Source of the DNA: Candidatus Mediterraneibacter faecipullorum
GTDB taxonomy: Bacteria; Bacillota; Clostridia; Lachnospirales; Lachnospiraceae
Assembly (NCBI GenBank): GCA_019119675.1
Contig: DWWO01000005.1
Location: 1-42,381, forward strand
Length of the DNA: 42,381 bases
Direction of reading: 5' to 3'
The position numbers and the translations under genes are program-made. The notes under the pieces are model-generated. The model saw nothing but the letters and a program-made list of their open reading frames with translations, did not search any database and was not told where the DNA came from. Of this stretch, positions 1 to 7,988 are shown piece by piece; position 1 is the first letter of the stretch, and every line of letters starts with the position of its first letter.

Positions 1-1
1 G

Positions 2-325
2 ACGATCCTGAATAAAGAGGATGAGACGGCGAAAGACGTCTTTGATGCAGTGAAAGCAGGAGATGATGTGGCAAAGGAAATCGCCACTACATTTGGAAGA
101 TATTTGGGATACGGACTGGCTAATCTTGCAGCAGTGACGGATCCGGCAGTATTTGTCATTGGCGGCGGCGTATCCAAAGCCGGAGAAGTACTTATCCCGT
201 ACATAAGAGAGCCATACATGGAGAGAGCATTCTTTGCGAATAAGAATGTAAGATTCGTGCTCGCGAAGCTCGGTAATGATGCAGGCATCTGCGGCGCGGC
301 GAAGCTGGTTCTCGACAATGCATAG
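2..325 (+). CDS. glk: ROK-family glucokinase, C-terminal part (5' end outside window)
   Basis: This is the C-terminal 107 residues of a ROK sugar kinase, which phosphorylates glucose with ATP in the cytoplasm. The reading frame is open from base 2, so the gene begins upstream of the window. The visible part has the late ROK features: a DPAVFVIGGGVS segment (the nucleotide-site GGG turn), and LGNDAGICGAAKL near the end, the usual ROK glucokinase C-terminus. A GTG at 50 is in frame but is internal and not a start. A hairpin terminator follows 40 bases downstream, so this gene ends its own transcript and is not part of the sugar cluster that follows. The glucokinase assignment rests on family similarity; another ROK substrate cannot be excluded from a fragment. 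Confidence 0.85.
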   Translation, partial: TILNKEDETAKDVFDAVKAGDDVAKEIATTFGRYLGYGLANLAAVTDPAVFVIGGGVSKAGEVLIPYIREPYMERAFFANKNVRFVLAKLGNDAGICGAAKLVLDNA

Positions 326-366
326 AAGAAAATATAAATAAATATTGAGAAGCTGCAGATAGAAAG

Positions 367-410
367 TAAGCGGCGGAACTGTTTCAGGTTCCGGCGCTTT
401 TCTTTGTTTT
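367..410 (+). terminator. Rho-independent terminator of the glucokinase gene
   Basis: An 11-bp stem (AGCGGCGGAAC at 369-379 with GTTCCGGCGCT at 388-398, one G-G mismatch) has an 8-base loop and is followed by TTTTCTTTGTTTT. It separates glucokinase from the downstream cluster. Confidence 0.85.
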
Positions 411-425
411 CATGCCTGAAATATG

Positions 426-440
426 TGAAACACAGAAAAA
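426..440 (+). promoter_or_regulatory. TGAAACACAGAAAAA box, possible regulator site
   Basis: TGAAACACAGAAAAA at 426-440 is repeated almost exactly at 551-564 inside the promoter spacer of the dehydrogenase operon. Looser versions lie at 9022-9037 and 9085-9099 upstream of the DAACS gene. CTGTTTCA at 7938-7945, upstream of the DeoR-type gene, is the complement of the core. I infer a regulator site; the local DeoR-family protein is the obvious candidate, but nothing here proves it. Confidence 0.4.
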
Positions 441-518
441 TGTGCAAAATAACCAAAAAATAGTATTGAAAAAAACGCAAAAAGTAGATTCGGGAAAAGG
501 ATTAGTGTTAAAAATGCT

Positions 519-542
519 GAAAAATCTTTATTTCAAAGAAAA
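519..542 (+). promoter_or_regulatory. Operator-like block GAAAAATCTTT-n5-AAAGAAAA upstream of -35
   Basis: GAAAAATCTTT (519-529) leads into CTTTATTTCAAAG (526-538), whose CTTT and AAAG half-sites are inverted. It ends 7 bases before the -35 box. The same block with an inverted core, CTTTGAAATAAAG, lies at 9102-9114, 8 bases before the -35 of the DAACS gene. The shared position and sequence suggest one DNA-binding protein acts on both promoters. Confidence 0.55.
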
Positions 543-545
543 TAA

Positions 546-574
546 TTGACTGAAACACAGAAAAGTAATAAAAT
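546..574 (+). promoter_or_regulatory. Sigma-A-type promoter of the sugar-catabolism cluster
   Basis: TTGACT (546-551), a 17-base spacer, and TAAAAT (569-574) form a near-consensus promoter 95 bases before the first dehydrogenase start. The spacer contains a TGAAACACAGAAAA box (551-564), so a bound protein would block RNA polymerase. The rest of the gap from 411 to 668 is A-rich and has no gene. Confidence 0.7.
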
Positions 575-668
575 ACAGACAGATAAAAAAATAAAGTTTC
601 TGGCCGGAAACGAGTATCAAGCAAAGGGGGGATCCCCCGAATGTTAAGAAGGAAGAGGAGATTGAAAA

Positions 669-1751
669 ATGAAAGCAATAGCAAGATTTGGTAAAGAATT
701 TGGCGGATATACAATGATTGATGTCCCGAAGCCGACTTGTGGACCGGATGATATTATCATTGAGATCAAGGCAGCCGCTATCTGCGGAGCTGATATGAAG
801 CACTGGAGAGTGGATAACGGATCAGATGAATTCAACTCCATCCGTGGACATGAGTTTGCAGGAGATATCGTAGAAGTGGGAGAAAATGTAAAAGACTGGA
901 AAGTCGGACAGAGGGTTGTATCCGATAACAGCGCTCACGTATGCGGTGTCTGCCCGGCTTGTGAACAGGGTGATTTTCTCTGCTGTGAAGAAAAAGTAAA
1001 CTTAGGTTTGGATAACAATACATGGGGCGGCGGCTTCTCCAAGTATTGCAAGGTACCGGGTGAAATCCTCGCAATTCACAAACATGCGATTTGGGAAATC
1101 CCTGAGAATGTGAAATACGAAGAAGCAGCAGTGCTTGATCCAATCTGTAATGCATACAAGGCTGTAGCCCAGCAGAGCCATCTTATGCCGGGACAGGATG
1201 TTGTGGTATTCGGAACAGGCCCGCTCGGACTTTTCTCCGTACAGATTGCACGTATCATGGGTGCTGTCAACATTGTAATGGTAGGACTTGACGAGGATGT
1301 TCCGACCCGCTTCCCGGTTGCCCTTGAAGTAGGTGCTACGCATGTGGTAAACGGATCTAAAGAAGATGTGGTTAAGAGATGTACTGAAATCTGTGGAAGA
1401 GATAACCTTGGACTTGTTATCGAGTGTTCAGGTGCTAACATCGCCCTGAAACAGGCAATCGAGATGCTCCGGCCGAACGGCGAGGTTGTCCGTGTCGGAA
1501 TGGGATTCAAGCCGCTTGATTTCTCTATTAATGATATTACATCCTGGAACAAGAGCATTATCGGCCACATGGCATATGACTCCACGTCATGGAGAAATGC
1601 GATCCGTCTGCTTGCATCCGGCCAGATCAAGGTTCAGCCGATGATCACACACAGACTCGGTTTATCACAGTATGAGGAAGGATTTGATGCAATGGCAAGG
1701 AAAGAAGCAATCAAAGTAATCTTCCACTATGACTTTGATGATGAGGAGTAA
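669..1751 (+). CDS. Zinc-dependent medium-chain alcohol/polyol dehydrogenase
   Basis: A 360-residue medium-chain dehydrogenase that should oxidise a secondary alcohol of a polyol or sugar with NAD(P). Visible features are the catalytic-zinc residues C39 and H61-E62 (GHE motif), the full set of four structural-zinc cysteines C92, C95, C98 and C106, and the GTGPLG nucleotide-binding turn at 182-187 of the Rossmann domain. The ATG at 669 is preceded by AGGAAGAGGAGA and fits the family length. It is the first gene of a tightly packed cluster: the next start is 5 bases after its stop. Closest family comparison is L-iditol/threonine-dehydrogenase-like MDR enzymes. The substrate cannot be read from sequence, but the epimerase, kinase and aldolase beside it argue for a polyol or sugar. 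Confidence 0.88.
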   Translation: MKAIARFGKEFGGYTMIDVPKPTCGPDDIIIEIKAAAICGADMKHWRVDNGSDEFNSIRGHEFAGDIVEVGENVKDWKVGQRVVSDNSAHVCGVCPACEQGDFLCCEEKVNLGLDNNTWGGGFSKYCKVPGEILAIHKHAIWEIPENVKYEEAAVLDPICNAYKAVAQQSHLMPGQDVVVFGTGPLGLFSVQIARIMGAVNIVMVGLDEDVPTRFPVALEVGATHVVNGSKEDVVKRCTEICGRDNLGLVIECSGANIALKQAIEMLRPNGEVVRVGMGFKPLDFSINDITSWNKSIIGHMAYDSTSWRNAIRLLASGQIKVQPMITHRLGLSQYEEGFDAMARKEAIKVIFHYDFDDEE

Positions 1752-1756
1752 TCCGG

Positions 1757-2449
1757 ATGGAAAAGAAACTTTTGCTGGCTCCCTCAATGGGATGCTGTGA
1801 CTTATATGATTTTGAAAATCAGGTGAGATATATCGATGAACATGCAGATTTTCTCCACATTGATATTAAGGATGGCAATTATGTCAAGACATTCGGCGTA
1901 GGGCCTGACTTTATGGCAGTATTGAAGAAAGTGGTCAAAAAACCAATGGATGCCCACCTGATGGTAAAACACCCGCAGGACTTTATCGAGGCGTGCGCGG
2001 AAGCTGGAGCAGATTATATAACTCCGCATACCGACTGTATTGAGAGTGATGCTTTCGTCACAATCAATAAAATCCTCTCTCTTGGCTGCAAGGCGGGAAT
2101 CGCAATGAATCCCGCCGCGCCGCTTGAAGCAATCCGCTATTACCTGCCGCTGCTTTCAAAAGTTACGATTATGATCGTGGATGCAGGCTATGCGGGACAG
2201 AAGGTTATTACACAGATGTACGATAAAATCCGCACACTTGTAAAATGGAGAGAAGAGATGGGGCTGGACTTCCTGATCGAGGCTGACGGCTCTATGAATG
2301 CAGGAGTTTATGCCCCTCTGTATGAGGCGGGTGCAGATATGGTAGTTCTCGGTCCGCCGGCTCTCTGGAATAAAGACCCGGATATCAAGACTGCGTGGGC
2401 TATCATGCAGAGTGAAGTAGACGATGAACTAAAGGATCTTAACCGTTGA
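1757..2449 (+). CDS. Ribulose-phosphate 3-epimerase family protein, AlsE-like
   Basis: A 230-residue TIM-barrel epimerase of the RPE/D-allulose-6-phosphate 3-epimerase family, which inverts C3 of a ketose phosphate. Metal and acid/base residues are in place: H34 and D36 in LHIDIKDG, H67 in DAHLMV, and D177 in IEADGS. The phosphate-side loop reads VDAGYAGQ, closer to the AlsE type (VDPGFAGQ) than to the VNPGFGGQ of housekeeping RPE. The ATG at 1757 uses a GAGGAG site overlapping the end of the preceding gene, so the two are translationally linked. Given the neighbours, conversion of a 6-phospho-ketose into fructose 6-phosphate is the likely job; this is inference. A second pentose-phosphate RPE is the alternative. 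Confidence 0.85.
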   Translation: MEKKLLLAPSMGCCDLYDFENQVRYIDEHADFLHIDIKDGNYVKTFGVGPDFMAVLKKVVKKPMDAHLMVKHPQDFIEACAEAGADYITPHTDCIESDAFVTINKILSLGCKAGIAMNPAAPLEAIRYYLPLLSKVTIMIVDAGYAGQKVITQMYDKIRTLVKWREEMGLDFLIEADGSMNAGVYAPLYEAGADMVVLGPPALWNKDPDIKTAWAIMQSEVDDELKDLNR

Positions 2450-2455
2450 TCCGAA

Positions 2456-2494
2456 CGGCGGCATGGCGATTAAACCTCTGCCGGCATGCCGCCG
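2456..2494 (+). other. Intercistronic hairpin
   Basis: CGGCGGCATG (2456-2465) and CATGCCGCCG (2485-2494) form a perfect 10-bp stem between the epimerase and the transporter. No T-run follows, so it is more likely an mRNA processing or stability element, or a weak attenuator, than a terminator. It contains the in-frame ATG at 2486, which argues against that codon as the transporter start. Confidence 0.6.
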
Positions 2495-2527
2495 GACATA
2501 ACAAAGAAAGGAAGAGAGGAAAAAATT

Positions 2528-3907
2528 ATGGCATCAAATAAAAAGAGCGCGAATATCGGCGCAAGGCTGGATCGCCTGCCGAATTCGGGCTGGCACATAA
2601 AAATGTGGCTTATTACAGCATTTGCCCTACTTGTCTGCTGGTCAAATGCAATCGGCGGTTCTGTACAGAATGTGCTGCTCAATGAACTTCACTGGCTGGA
2701 GTCGGGAACAACACTCCTTGCAATGTGGGGAACGACATATACGGCAGGACAGCTCTTCGGAGCACTTGTCGGAGGTCCTATCGGCGATAAGATCGGACGT
2801 AAAAAAAGTATTTTGTTATATGAAGTAATACACATCATAGCTATGATCGGTGGCGCGGTTTCGCCGAATGTATATGTACTGTATGTATTCAGGCTTATTC
2901 AGGGATTTGGTCTCGGTGCTCTTCTGGTTGTTCTGTTTGCGGGATTTACGGAGTATGTTCCGGGAAGAAATCGTGGTACATGGTCCAGCCGTAACTCCTT
3001 TATCGGAAACTGGTCTCACCCGGTAAGCAACGGTATAGCTTTCCTGATTGGTCTGACAGGTGTAAGCCTGAATGCAAACTGGAGAATCCAGTATATGATT
3101 CCGTCGATTCTTTCAATTATTGCAGCTGTTCTTATTGCAAAGAAATTTCCGGAGTCACCGAGATGGCTGGAGTCTCAGGGCAGAGTGGACGAGGCAGATG
3201 CTATCCTTACAAAGATTGAAAAAGAGATCGAAGCATCAACAGGCAAACCGCTTCCTCCTGTAACAGAAGAACCAAAGCCGGTAAAACAGCTTCCGTATTC
3301 TGCATTGTTTAAAGGAAAACTGCTCAGAAGAACGATTGTCGGATCCCTTGTACTGATCGGAATGAATACAATTCAGTATACCTTGATGACGTGGATGCCT
3401 TCACTGCTTGTATCCCTTGGTTATGATACATCCCAGTCTCAGTTCATGACAATGTTCGGCCTTTTCGGGGCACCGTTTGGTATCTTTATCGCATCTCTTT
3501 ATATGGATAAGATTCCGCGAAGGGTTACAGGTGTTGTCCTGCTTGTGCTGATGGCAGTACTTGGTGTTGTTACAAGCCAGCAGACATCGATGACGCCTCT
3601 GATCGTATCAACGTTCTTACTGAATACAGTTATTTACATGTATGTGTGCTATGCATCAGCCGTATATGTACCGGAGATGTGGCCTACGTCGGCAAAACTA
3701 TCAGGTTCTGGCTTCTGTAACGCGATCGGACGTGTCAGCAATATCTTCTTCCCGTTCCTGGTTACATACATTGCAGCAAGCGCGATGGGAAGTGGCGGTG
3801 TATTTGTTCTGATTTCTATAGTGGCAATTGTCATTGCCGTATGCGTTGCTGTATTCGGTGTTGAGACAAGGGGAGAATCTGTAGAAGATATTGGTAATAT
3901 CGATTAA
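2528..3907 (+). CDS. MFS transporter, sugar-porter-like
   Basis: A 459-residue major facilitator with about 12 hydrophobic segments, expected in the cytoplasmic membrane as a proton-coupled importer. Family signatures are GDKIGRKKS in the loop after helix 2 (MFS motif A), RLIQGFGLG in helix 4, PESPRWL after helix 6, and ETRGESVEDI at the C-terminus; the last two are hallmarks of sugar porters and related metabolite:proton symporters. The start at 2528 is preferred because it follows AAGGAAGAGAGG, while an upstream ATG at 2486 lies inside a hairpin. It sits between the epimerase and a second dehydrogenase, so it probably brings in the polyol or sugar the cluster degrades. Substrate unknown. 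Confidence 0.88.
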   Translation: MASNKKSANIGARLDRLPNSGWHIKMWLITAFALLVCWSNAIGGSVQNVLLNELHWLESGTTLLAMWGTTYTAGQLFGALVGGPIGDKIGRKKSILLYEVIHIIAMIGGAVSPNVYVLYVFRLIQGFGLGALLVVLFAGFTEYVPGRNRGTWSSRNSFIGNWSHPVSNGIAFLIGLTGVSLNANWRIQYMIPSILSIIAAVLIAKKFPESPRWLESQGRVDEADAILTKIEKEIEASTGKPLPPVTEEPKPVKQLPYSALFKGKLLRRTIVGSLVLIGMNTIQYTLMTWMPSLLVSLGYDTSQSQFMTMFGLFGAPFGIFIASLYMDKIPRRVTGVVLLVLMAVLGVVTSQQTSMTPLIVSTFLLNTVIYMYVCYASAVYVPEMWPTSAKLSGSGFCNAIGRVSNIFFPFLVTYIAASAMGSGGVFVLISIVAIVIAVCVAVFGVETRGESVEDIGNID

Positions 3908-3967
3908 ATATAGTCTGTGCTGGATATTTCGCGCAGAATATTAAATAAAAGGAAGGAAGTAACGAAG

Positions 3968-5023
3968 ATGAAAAATTCAGAAGCAATCTTAGTCACTCCG
4001 AAACATTTTGAGATTCAGGAGTGTCCGATTCCGGAGCCGAAGGAGAATGAAATCCTCCTTAAAGTAGAGTATGTGGGAATGTGTGGGTCTGATATCCACG
4101 GTTTTGAGTTCGGACCATTCATCCCTCCGAAAGATCCGAACCAGAAGATCGGTCTCGGCCATGAGGTTGCAGGCGAAGTTGCAGCCGTAGGATCAAAAGT
4201 AACGAAGTTCAAAGTTGGAGACAAAGTGCTCATCGAGCCGGGCGTACCGGACAACACATGTGATTACTGCCGTACCGGACGTTACAATATCTGCCCGAGC
4301 GTAGACTTTATGGCTACACAGCCGAACTATAAAGGAGCGCTGACACAGTACATGGCACATCCGGAGGAATGGACCTATCATATTCCGGAAGGAATGACAA
4401 CTCTGGAGGGCGCGCTGGTAGAGCCTGCGGCAGTTGGCATGCATGCGGCAATCCTCGGAGAGGCAAAACTTGGAAAGAGTATTGTCATCCTGGGAGCAGG
4501 AACGATCGGTCTGATGGTCCTTCAGGCATGTTTAAGCCTTGGCGCTACAGACATCACAGTCGTAGATGTGATCGAGAAACGTCTGGAACTGGCAAAGAAA
4601 CTTGGGGCTAAGAGAGTGATCAACGGAAAAGAGCAGGATACAGTCGCATACCTGCGCTCCGAAGAACTGTACGGCGATCACGGAGTAGAGCTCGTATTTG
4701 AATGTGGCGGATCCGTATTCCTTGCTCAGCAGGCTGTTCAGATTGTTGCGCGCGGCGGAAAGATCATGATGGTTGGCACACAGTCCAAACCGGTACCGAT
4801 CGATTTCCTGAAGATCAACCGTGAGGTTACGATCCAGACATCGTTCCGTTACTGTAATAACTTCCCGCAGACGATCGAAGCGATCGCTACAGGCAAGTTC
4901 AATGTCAAAGATATGGTAACAAATATCTATGATTACAAAGATGTGCAGCAGGCGTTCGAAGACGCAATTGATCCGGTCAAGAAGACCGAGATGATCAAAG
5001 GTGTAGTGAAGGTTGCGGAGTAG
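3968..5023 (+). CDS. Sorbitol/xylitol dehydrogenase-like zinc enzyme
   Basis: A 351-residue medium-chain dehydrogenase similar to bacterial sorbitol, xylitol and L-iditol 2-dehydrogenases, which oxidise polyols to ketoses with NAD. Catalytic-zinc positions are C39, H65-E66 and E152 (VEPAAVGMHA). The nucleotide turn is GAGTIG at 176-181. Only three of the four usual structural-zinc cysteines remain (C98, C101, C109); the first is Asp95, so the structural zinc may be absent or bound differently. The ATG at 3968 has GGAAGGAAG upstream; an in-frame ATG at 3917 lacks a good site. It is the second dehydrogenase in the cluster, so two oxidation steps, or two alternative substrates, are likely. Confidence 0.88.
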   Translation: MKNSEAILVTPKHFEIQECPIPEPKENEILLKVEYVGMCGSDIHGFEFGPFIPPKDPNQKIGLGHEVAGEVAAVGSKVTKFKVGDKVLIEPGVPDNTCDYCRTGRYNICPSVDFMATQPNYKGALTQYMAHPEEWTYHIPEGMTTLEGALVEPAAVGMHAAILGEAKLGKSIVILGAGTIGLMVLQACLSLGATDITVVDVIEKRLELAKKLGAKRVINGKEQDTVAYLRSEELYGDHGVELVFECGGSVFLAQQAVQIVARGGKIMMVGTQSKPVPIDFLKINREVTIQTSFRYCNNFPQTIEAIATGKFNVKDMVTNIYDYKDVQQAFEDAIDPVKKTEMIKGVVKVAE

Positions 5024-5056
5024 ACGTTCAAACGTGGTGAGAAAGGAGAATAAGTT

Positions 5057-5896
5057 ATGATATCAGATATCAGATATTGGGAAAAGAAAGCAAGCGAAGG
5101 ACATTATGCAATTCCTCATTTTAACGTGTGGAATGCAGAAATGCTGATGGGAGTTATCGATGCCGCAGAGGAACTGCGCGCCCCGATCATTATCTCTTTT
5201 GGAACTGGATTTACGGGGAACACTTCCTTTGAAGACTACTGTTATATGATGGAATCTATGGCGAAAAAGGCAACTGTGCCGGTTATCCTGCACTGGGATC
5301 ACGGACGCAATATGACGATCCTGCAGAATGCGGTAAACCACTGCATGAACTCTGTAATGCGTGACGCTTCGGCTCTTCCGTATGAGGAAAATGTTGCGGA
5401 GATAAAGAGATGTGTTGATTATTTCCATGCATATAACATTCCTGTGGAGGCCGAGCTCGGGCATGTAGGAAATGAGACAATATATGAAGAAGCTCTGGCG
5501 GAGTATCACTATACAGATCCGAAACAGGCGAAGGATTTTGTGGACAGAACAGGATGTGATTCTCTGGCAGTTGCTATCGGAAATGTACACGGAGTATACT
5601 CTTCCGAACCGAAATTGGCGTTTGATATACTTGAGGAAGTTGCAAATACAGTAGATGTTCCTATCGTACTGCACGGCGCTTCCGGCATCGGCGATGAGGA
5701 TATCAAAAAAGCAATCTCTCTTGGAATCGCAAAGATCAATATCCATACAGAACTGTGTCAGGCTGCGATGGAGGCGATAAACGAGCATAAGGACGAGCCG
5801 TTCCTGGCTGTAGAACGAGCTGTAAGACAGGCGGTGAAAGAGCGCGCAATGTATAAGATCAAATTGTTTGGTGATGATGGAAGGGCTGATGAATAA
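5057..5896 (+). CDS. Class II fructose/tagatose-bisphosphate aldolase family protein
   Basis: A 279-residue class II (zinc) aldolase that should split a ketose (bis)phosphate into dihydroxyacetone phosphate and an aldehyde. Visible residues are D81-H82 in HWDHG (catalytic Asp and zinc His), E133, H178 in NVHGVY, H206 in LHGASGI and the KINIHTEL strand at 227-234. The loop that normally reads SVMFDGS is SVMRDAS (99-105), so it is not a standard glycolytic FBA and may act on a different phosphorylated sugar (compare KbaY/GatY and IolJ relatives). AAAGGAG precedes the ATG. The downstream kinase gene overlaps its 3' end, implying coupled translation of kinase and aldolase. Confidence 0.87.
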   Translation: MISDIRYWEKKASEGHYAIPHFNVWNAEMLMGVIDAAEELRAPIIISFGTGFTGNTSFEDYCYMMESMAKKATVPVILHWDHGRNMTILQNAVNHCMNSVMRDASALPYEENVAEIKRCVDYFHAYNIPVEAELGHVGNETIYEEALAEYHYTDPKQAKDFVDRTGCDSLAVAIGNVHGVYSSEPKLAFDILEEVANTVDVPIVLHGASGIGDEDIKKAISLGIAKINIHTELCQAAMEAINEHKDEPFLAVERAVRQAVKERAMYKIKLFGDDGRADE

Positions 5897-6866
5897 AGTG
5901 GGTAAAGGTACAGATGTAATTATCATCGGGGCGGCGATCGTGGATCTGCCGCTGCGCCCGGTGAGCAAAGAGGTGTTTGATACCGTCTCCTATCCGGTGG
6001 ATGGGATTTCCATGACCATAGGCGGGGATGCCGTAAATGAAGCTACGATCATTACAAGGCTGGGACATAAGGTGTCGCTGATGAGCTGTATCGGCGTCGA
6101 TGTGGCGGGCGCTTTTGTGCTGAGTCATTGTGAACGTACTGGGATTGATACTACATATATCAAACAGGATCCCGGAATTGACACCTCGATCAACGTGGGA
6201 CTGGTAGCTGCGGACGGGGAACGTACGTTTATTACGAACCGTCAGGGCAGCCTGTGGAAATTCAAATATGATGATTTGGATCTGTCCGCTCTGAAGGATG
6301 CGAAGATCCTCTCGTTTGCAAGTATTTTCAATAATCCGCTGTTTGATAACAAGGCAATGGTATCTGTGTTTAAGAAAGCCAAAGAAGAAGGCATGATCAT
6401 CTGTGCGGATATGGTATCCCCTAGATTAAATGAAAAACTGGAGGATATCACGGAGGCGCTGGGTTATGTGGATTATTTCTTCCCGAACTTTGAAGAAGCC
6501 AGCGAAATGACAGGCGAGACAGACGAGGCAAAGGTTGCCGATAAGCTGTATGCGTGCGGAGTGAAGAATGTGGTCATGAAGATTGGTAAGAGAGGCTGCT
6601 ATATCCGCAATGCGGAAGGAGCACAGATTGTTCCGGCATGCAAAGGAGTGACAGCCATCGACACGATCGGCGCCGGAGATAATTTTGCATCAGGATTTAT
6701 AACCGGACTTCTTGAGGGCAAGAGCATCCGGGACTGTGCCGTCTATGCAAACTGTACGGCGGCTGTGTCGGTCCAGTATGTCGGCGCTACCGGAGGAGTC
6801 AAAGAGAAGTCGGATGTAGATAAGATGCTCGCGAAGTACCTTGTGGACTACGGACAGCAGCAGTAA
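5889..6866 (+). CDS. PfkB-family carbohydrate kinase
   Basis: A 325-residue ribokinase/PfkB-fold kinase that transfers ATP phosphate to a sugar hydroxyl. The N-terminal sugar-site glycine pair appears in GGDAVNEA (46-53), and the C-terminal signature DTIGAGDNFASGF (258-270) contains the catalytic base D264 and the anion hole. The start is uncertain: TTG 5868, ATG 5874, ATG 5877 and ATG 5889 are all in frame. I prefer 5889, which follows GGAAGGG and overlaps the aldolase stop by 8 bases. With an aldolase and an AlsE-like epimerase next to it, it likely phosphorylates the ketose made by the dehydrogenases. Exact substrate not readable. Confidence 0.87.
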   Translation: MNKVGKGTDVIIIGAAIVDLPLRPVSKEVFDTVSYPVDGISMTIGGDAVNEATIITRLGHKVSLMSCIGVDVAGAFVLSHCERTGIDTTYIKQDPGIDTSINVGLVAADGERTFITNRQGSLWKFKYDDLDLSALKDAKILSFASIFNNPLFDNKAMVSVFKKAKEEGMIICADMVSPRLNEKLEDITEALGYVDYFFPNFEEASEMTGETDEAKVADKLYACGVKNVVMKIGKRGCYIRNAEGAQIVPACKGVTAIDTIGAGDNFASGFITGLLEGKSIRDCAVYANCTAAVSVQYVGATGGVKEKSDVDKMLAKYLVDYGQQQ

Positions 6867-6912
6867 AATCTGTACGGACAGGTACCGGACAGGAGAAAGG
6901 AATAAATCAGTT

Positions 6913-7905
6913 ATGAAAACAATGAAATTAGGAAAAACAGGTATTGATATCTCAAGAATCGGTCTTGGCACATGGTCCATCGGCGGCGGGTCTGCATGGG
7001 GCGGAGACCATGATCTCCAGGTTGTAGTTGACACGATCAGAGAAGCACCGAAAGCAGGCGTTAACCTGATCGATACAGCACCGGGATATAACTTCGGAAA
7101 CAGTGAAAAGATCCTTGGAAAAGCGCTTGAGGGTATGAACCGTGAGGATCTTGTGATCATCACAAAATGCGGAGTTACGTGGGATCAGGAAATGAAAGGC
7201 GATATGTTTAATGTCGTAAATGGTATCCAGCTTTACAAGAACTTAAACAGCGAGTCCGTAAAGAAAGAGATCAAGGCATCTCTGGAGCGCATGGGTACGG
7301 ATTATGTAGATGTATACATGACGCACTGGCAGTCAATCGAAGGCTCCCCGTATTACGTGCCGATCGAAAAGACAATGGATGTACTTAATGATCTGAAGGC
7401 TCAGGGGAAGATCAGAGCGATCGGAGCTGCAAATGTGGATATTCATCACATCGAAGAATACCTGAAATGGGGAGATCTTGATATCGTGCAGGCGAAATAT
7501 TCTATCCTTGACCGTGGAATCGAAGAAGAGATCATTCCTTGCTGCCGCGAGAACGGCGTGACAATCCAGGCCTACTCGCCGCTTGAGATGGGACTTTTAT
7601 CAGGAACAATGCCAAGAGACTACAAACCGGTAGGCGCGCAGATTCCGAAAAAATGGTTCCAGCCGGATAACATGCAGGCTGCTATGGATATGATGGACAA
7701 GTGGAAACCGCTTTGTGAGAAATACAACTGCACGATCGCCAATCTTGCACTTGGATGGATTCTGGCACAGGGAGATTTCATGAACCTTCTCAGCGGATCA
7801 ACTACAGCAGAGCAGATTGAGGAAAATGTAAAATCTGCAGAACTGGATCTTGATCCGGAGGATGTGGCTTACATGAGAGAACTGGCAGAAGAGATTGACA
7901 AATAA
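6913..7905 (+). CDS. Aldo/keto reductase
   Basis: A 330-residue (alpha/beta)8 NAD(P)H-dependent aldo/keto reductase. The catalytic tetrad is visible: D54 (NLIDTAPGY), Y59, K85 (ITKCG) and H138 (YMTHWQ). The GLGTWSIGG N-terminus is typical of the family. GGAGAAAGG precedes the ATG at 6913; an earlier in-frame ATG at 6841 lies inside the kinase gene and is rejected. It is the last enzyme gene of the cluster and could reduce the aldehyde released by the aldolase, or act on the sugar itself. This role is inference; AKRs are promiscuous. Confidence 0.88.
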   Translation: MKTMKLGKTGIDISRIGLGTWSIGGGSAWGGDHDLQVVVDTIREAPKAGVNLIDTAPGYNFGNSEKILGKALEGMNREDLVIITKCGVTWDQEMKGDMFNVVNGIQLYKNLNSESVKKEIKASLERMGTDYVDVYMTHWQSIEGSPYYVPIEKTMDVLNDLKAQGKIRAIGAANVDIHHIEEYLKWGDLDIVQAKYSILDRGIEEEIIPCCRENGVTIQAYSPLEMGLLSGTMPRDYKPVGAQIPKKWFQPDNMQAAMDMMDKWKPLCEKYNCTIANLALGWILAQGDFMNLLSGSTTAEQIEENVKSAELDLDPEDVAYMRELAEEIDK

Positions 7906-7988
7906 TCGGTAAAATTGGGCTGTCTGCTTTTTAAAGACTGTTTCATTTGACTTCAACCTCAAACATGTAGGTTTTAAAGGAGGATAAC

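Noticed and set aside
2486..2527. Upstream ATG of the MFS gene
   Set aside because: It lies in the right arm of a 10-bp hairpin; the ATG at 2528 has a good ribosome site and the normal family start.
5063..5968. 301-codon minus-strand frame opposite the aldolase
   Set aside because: No homology or ribosome site; overlaps a clear aldolase gene.
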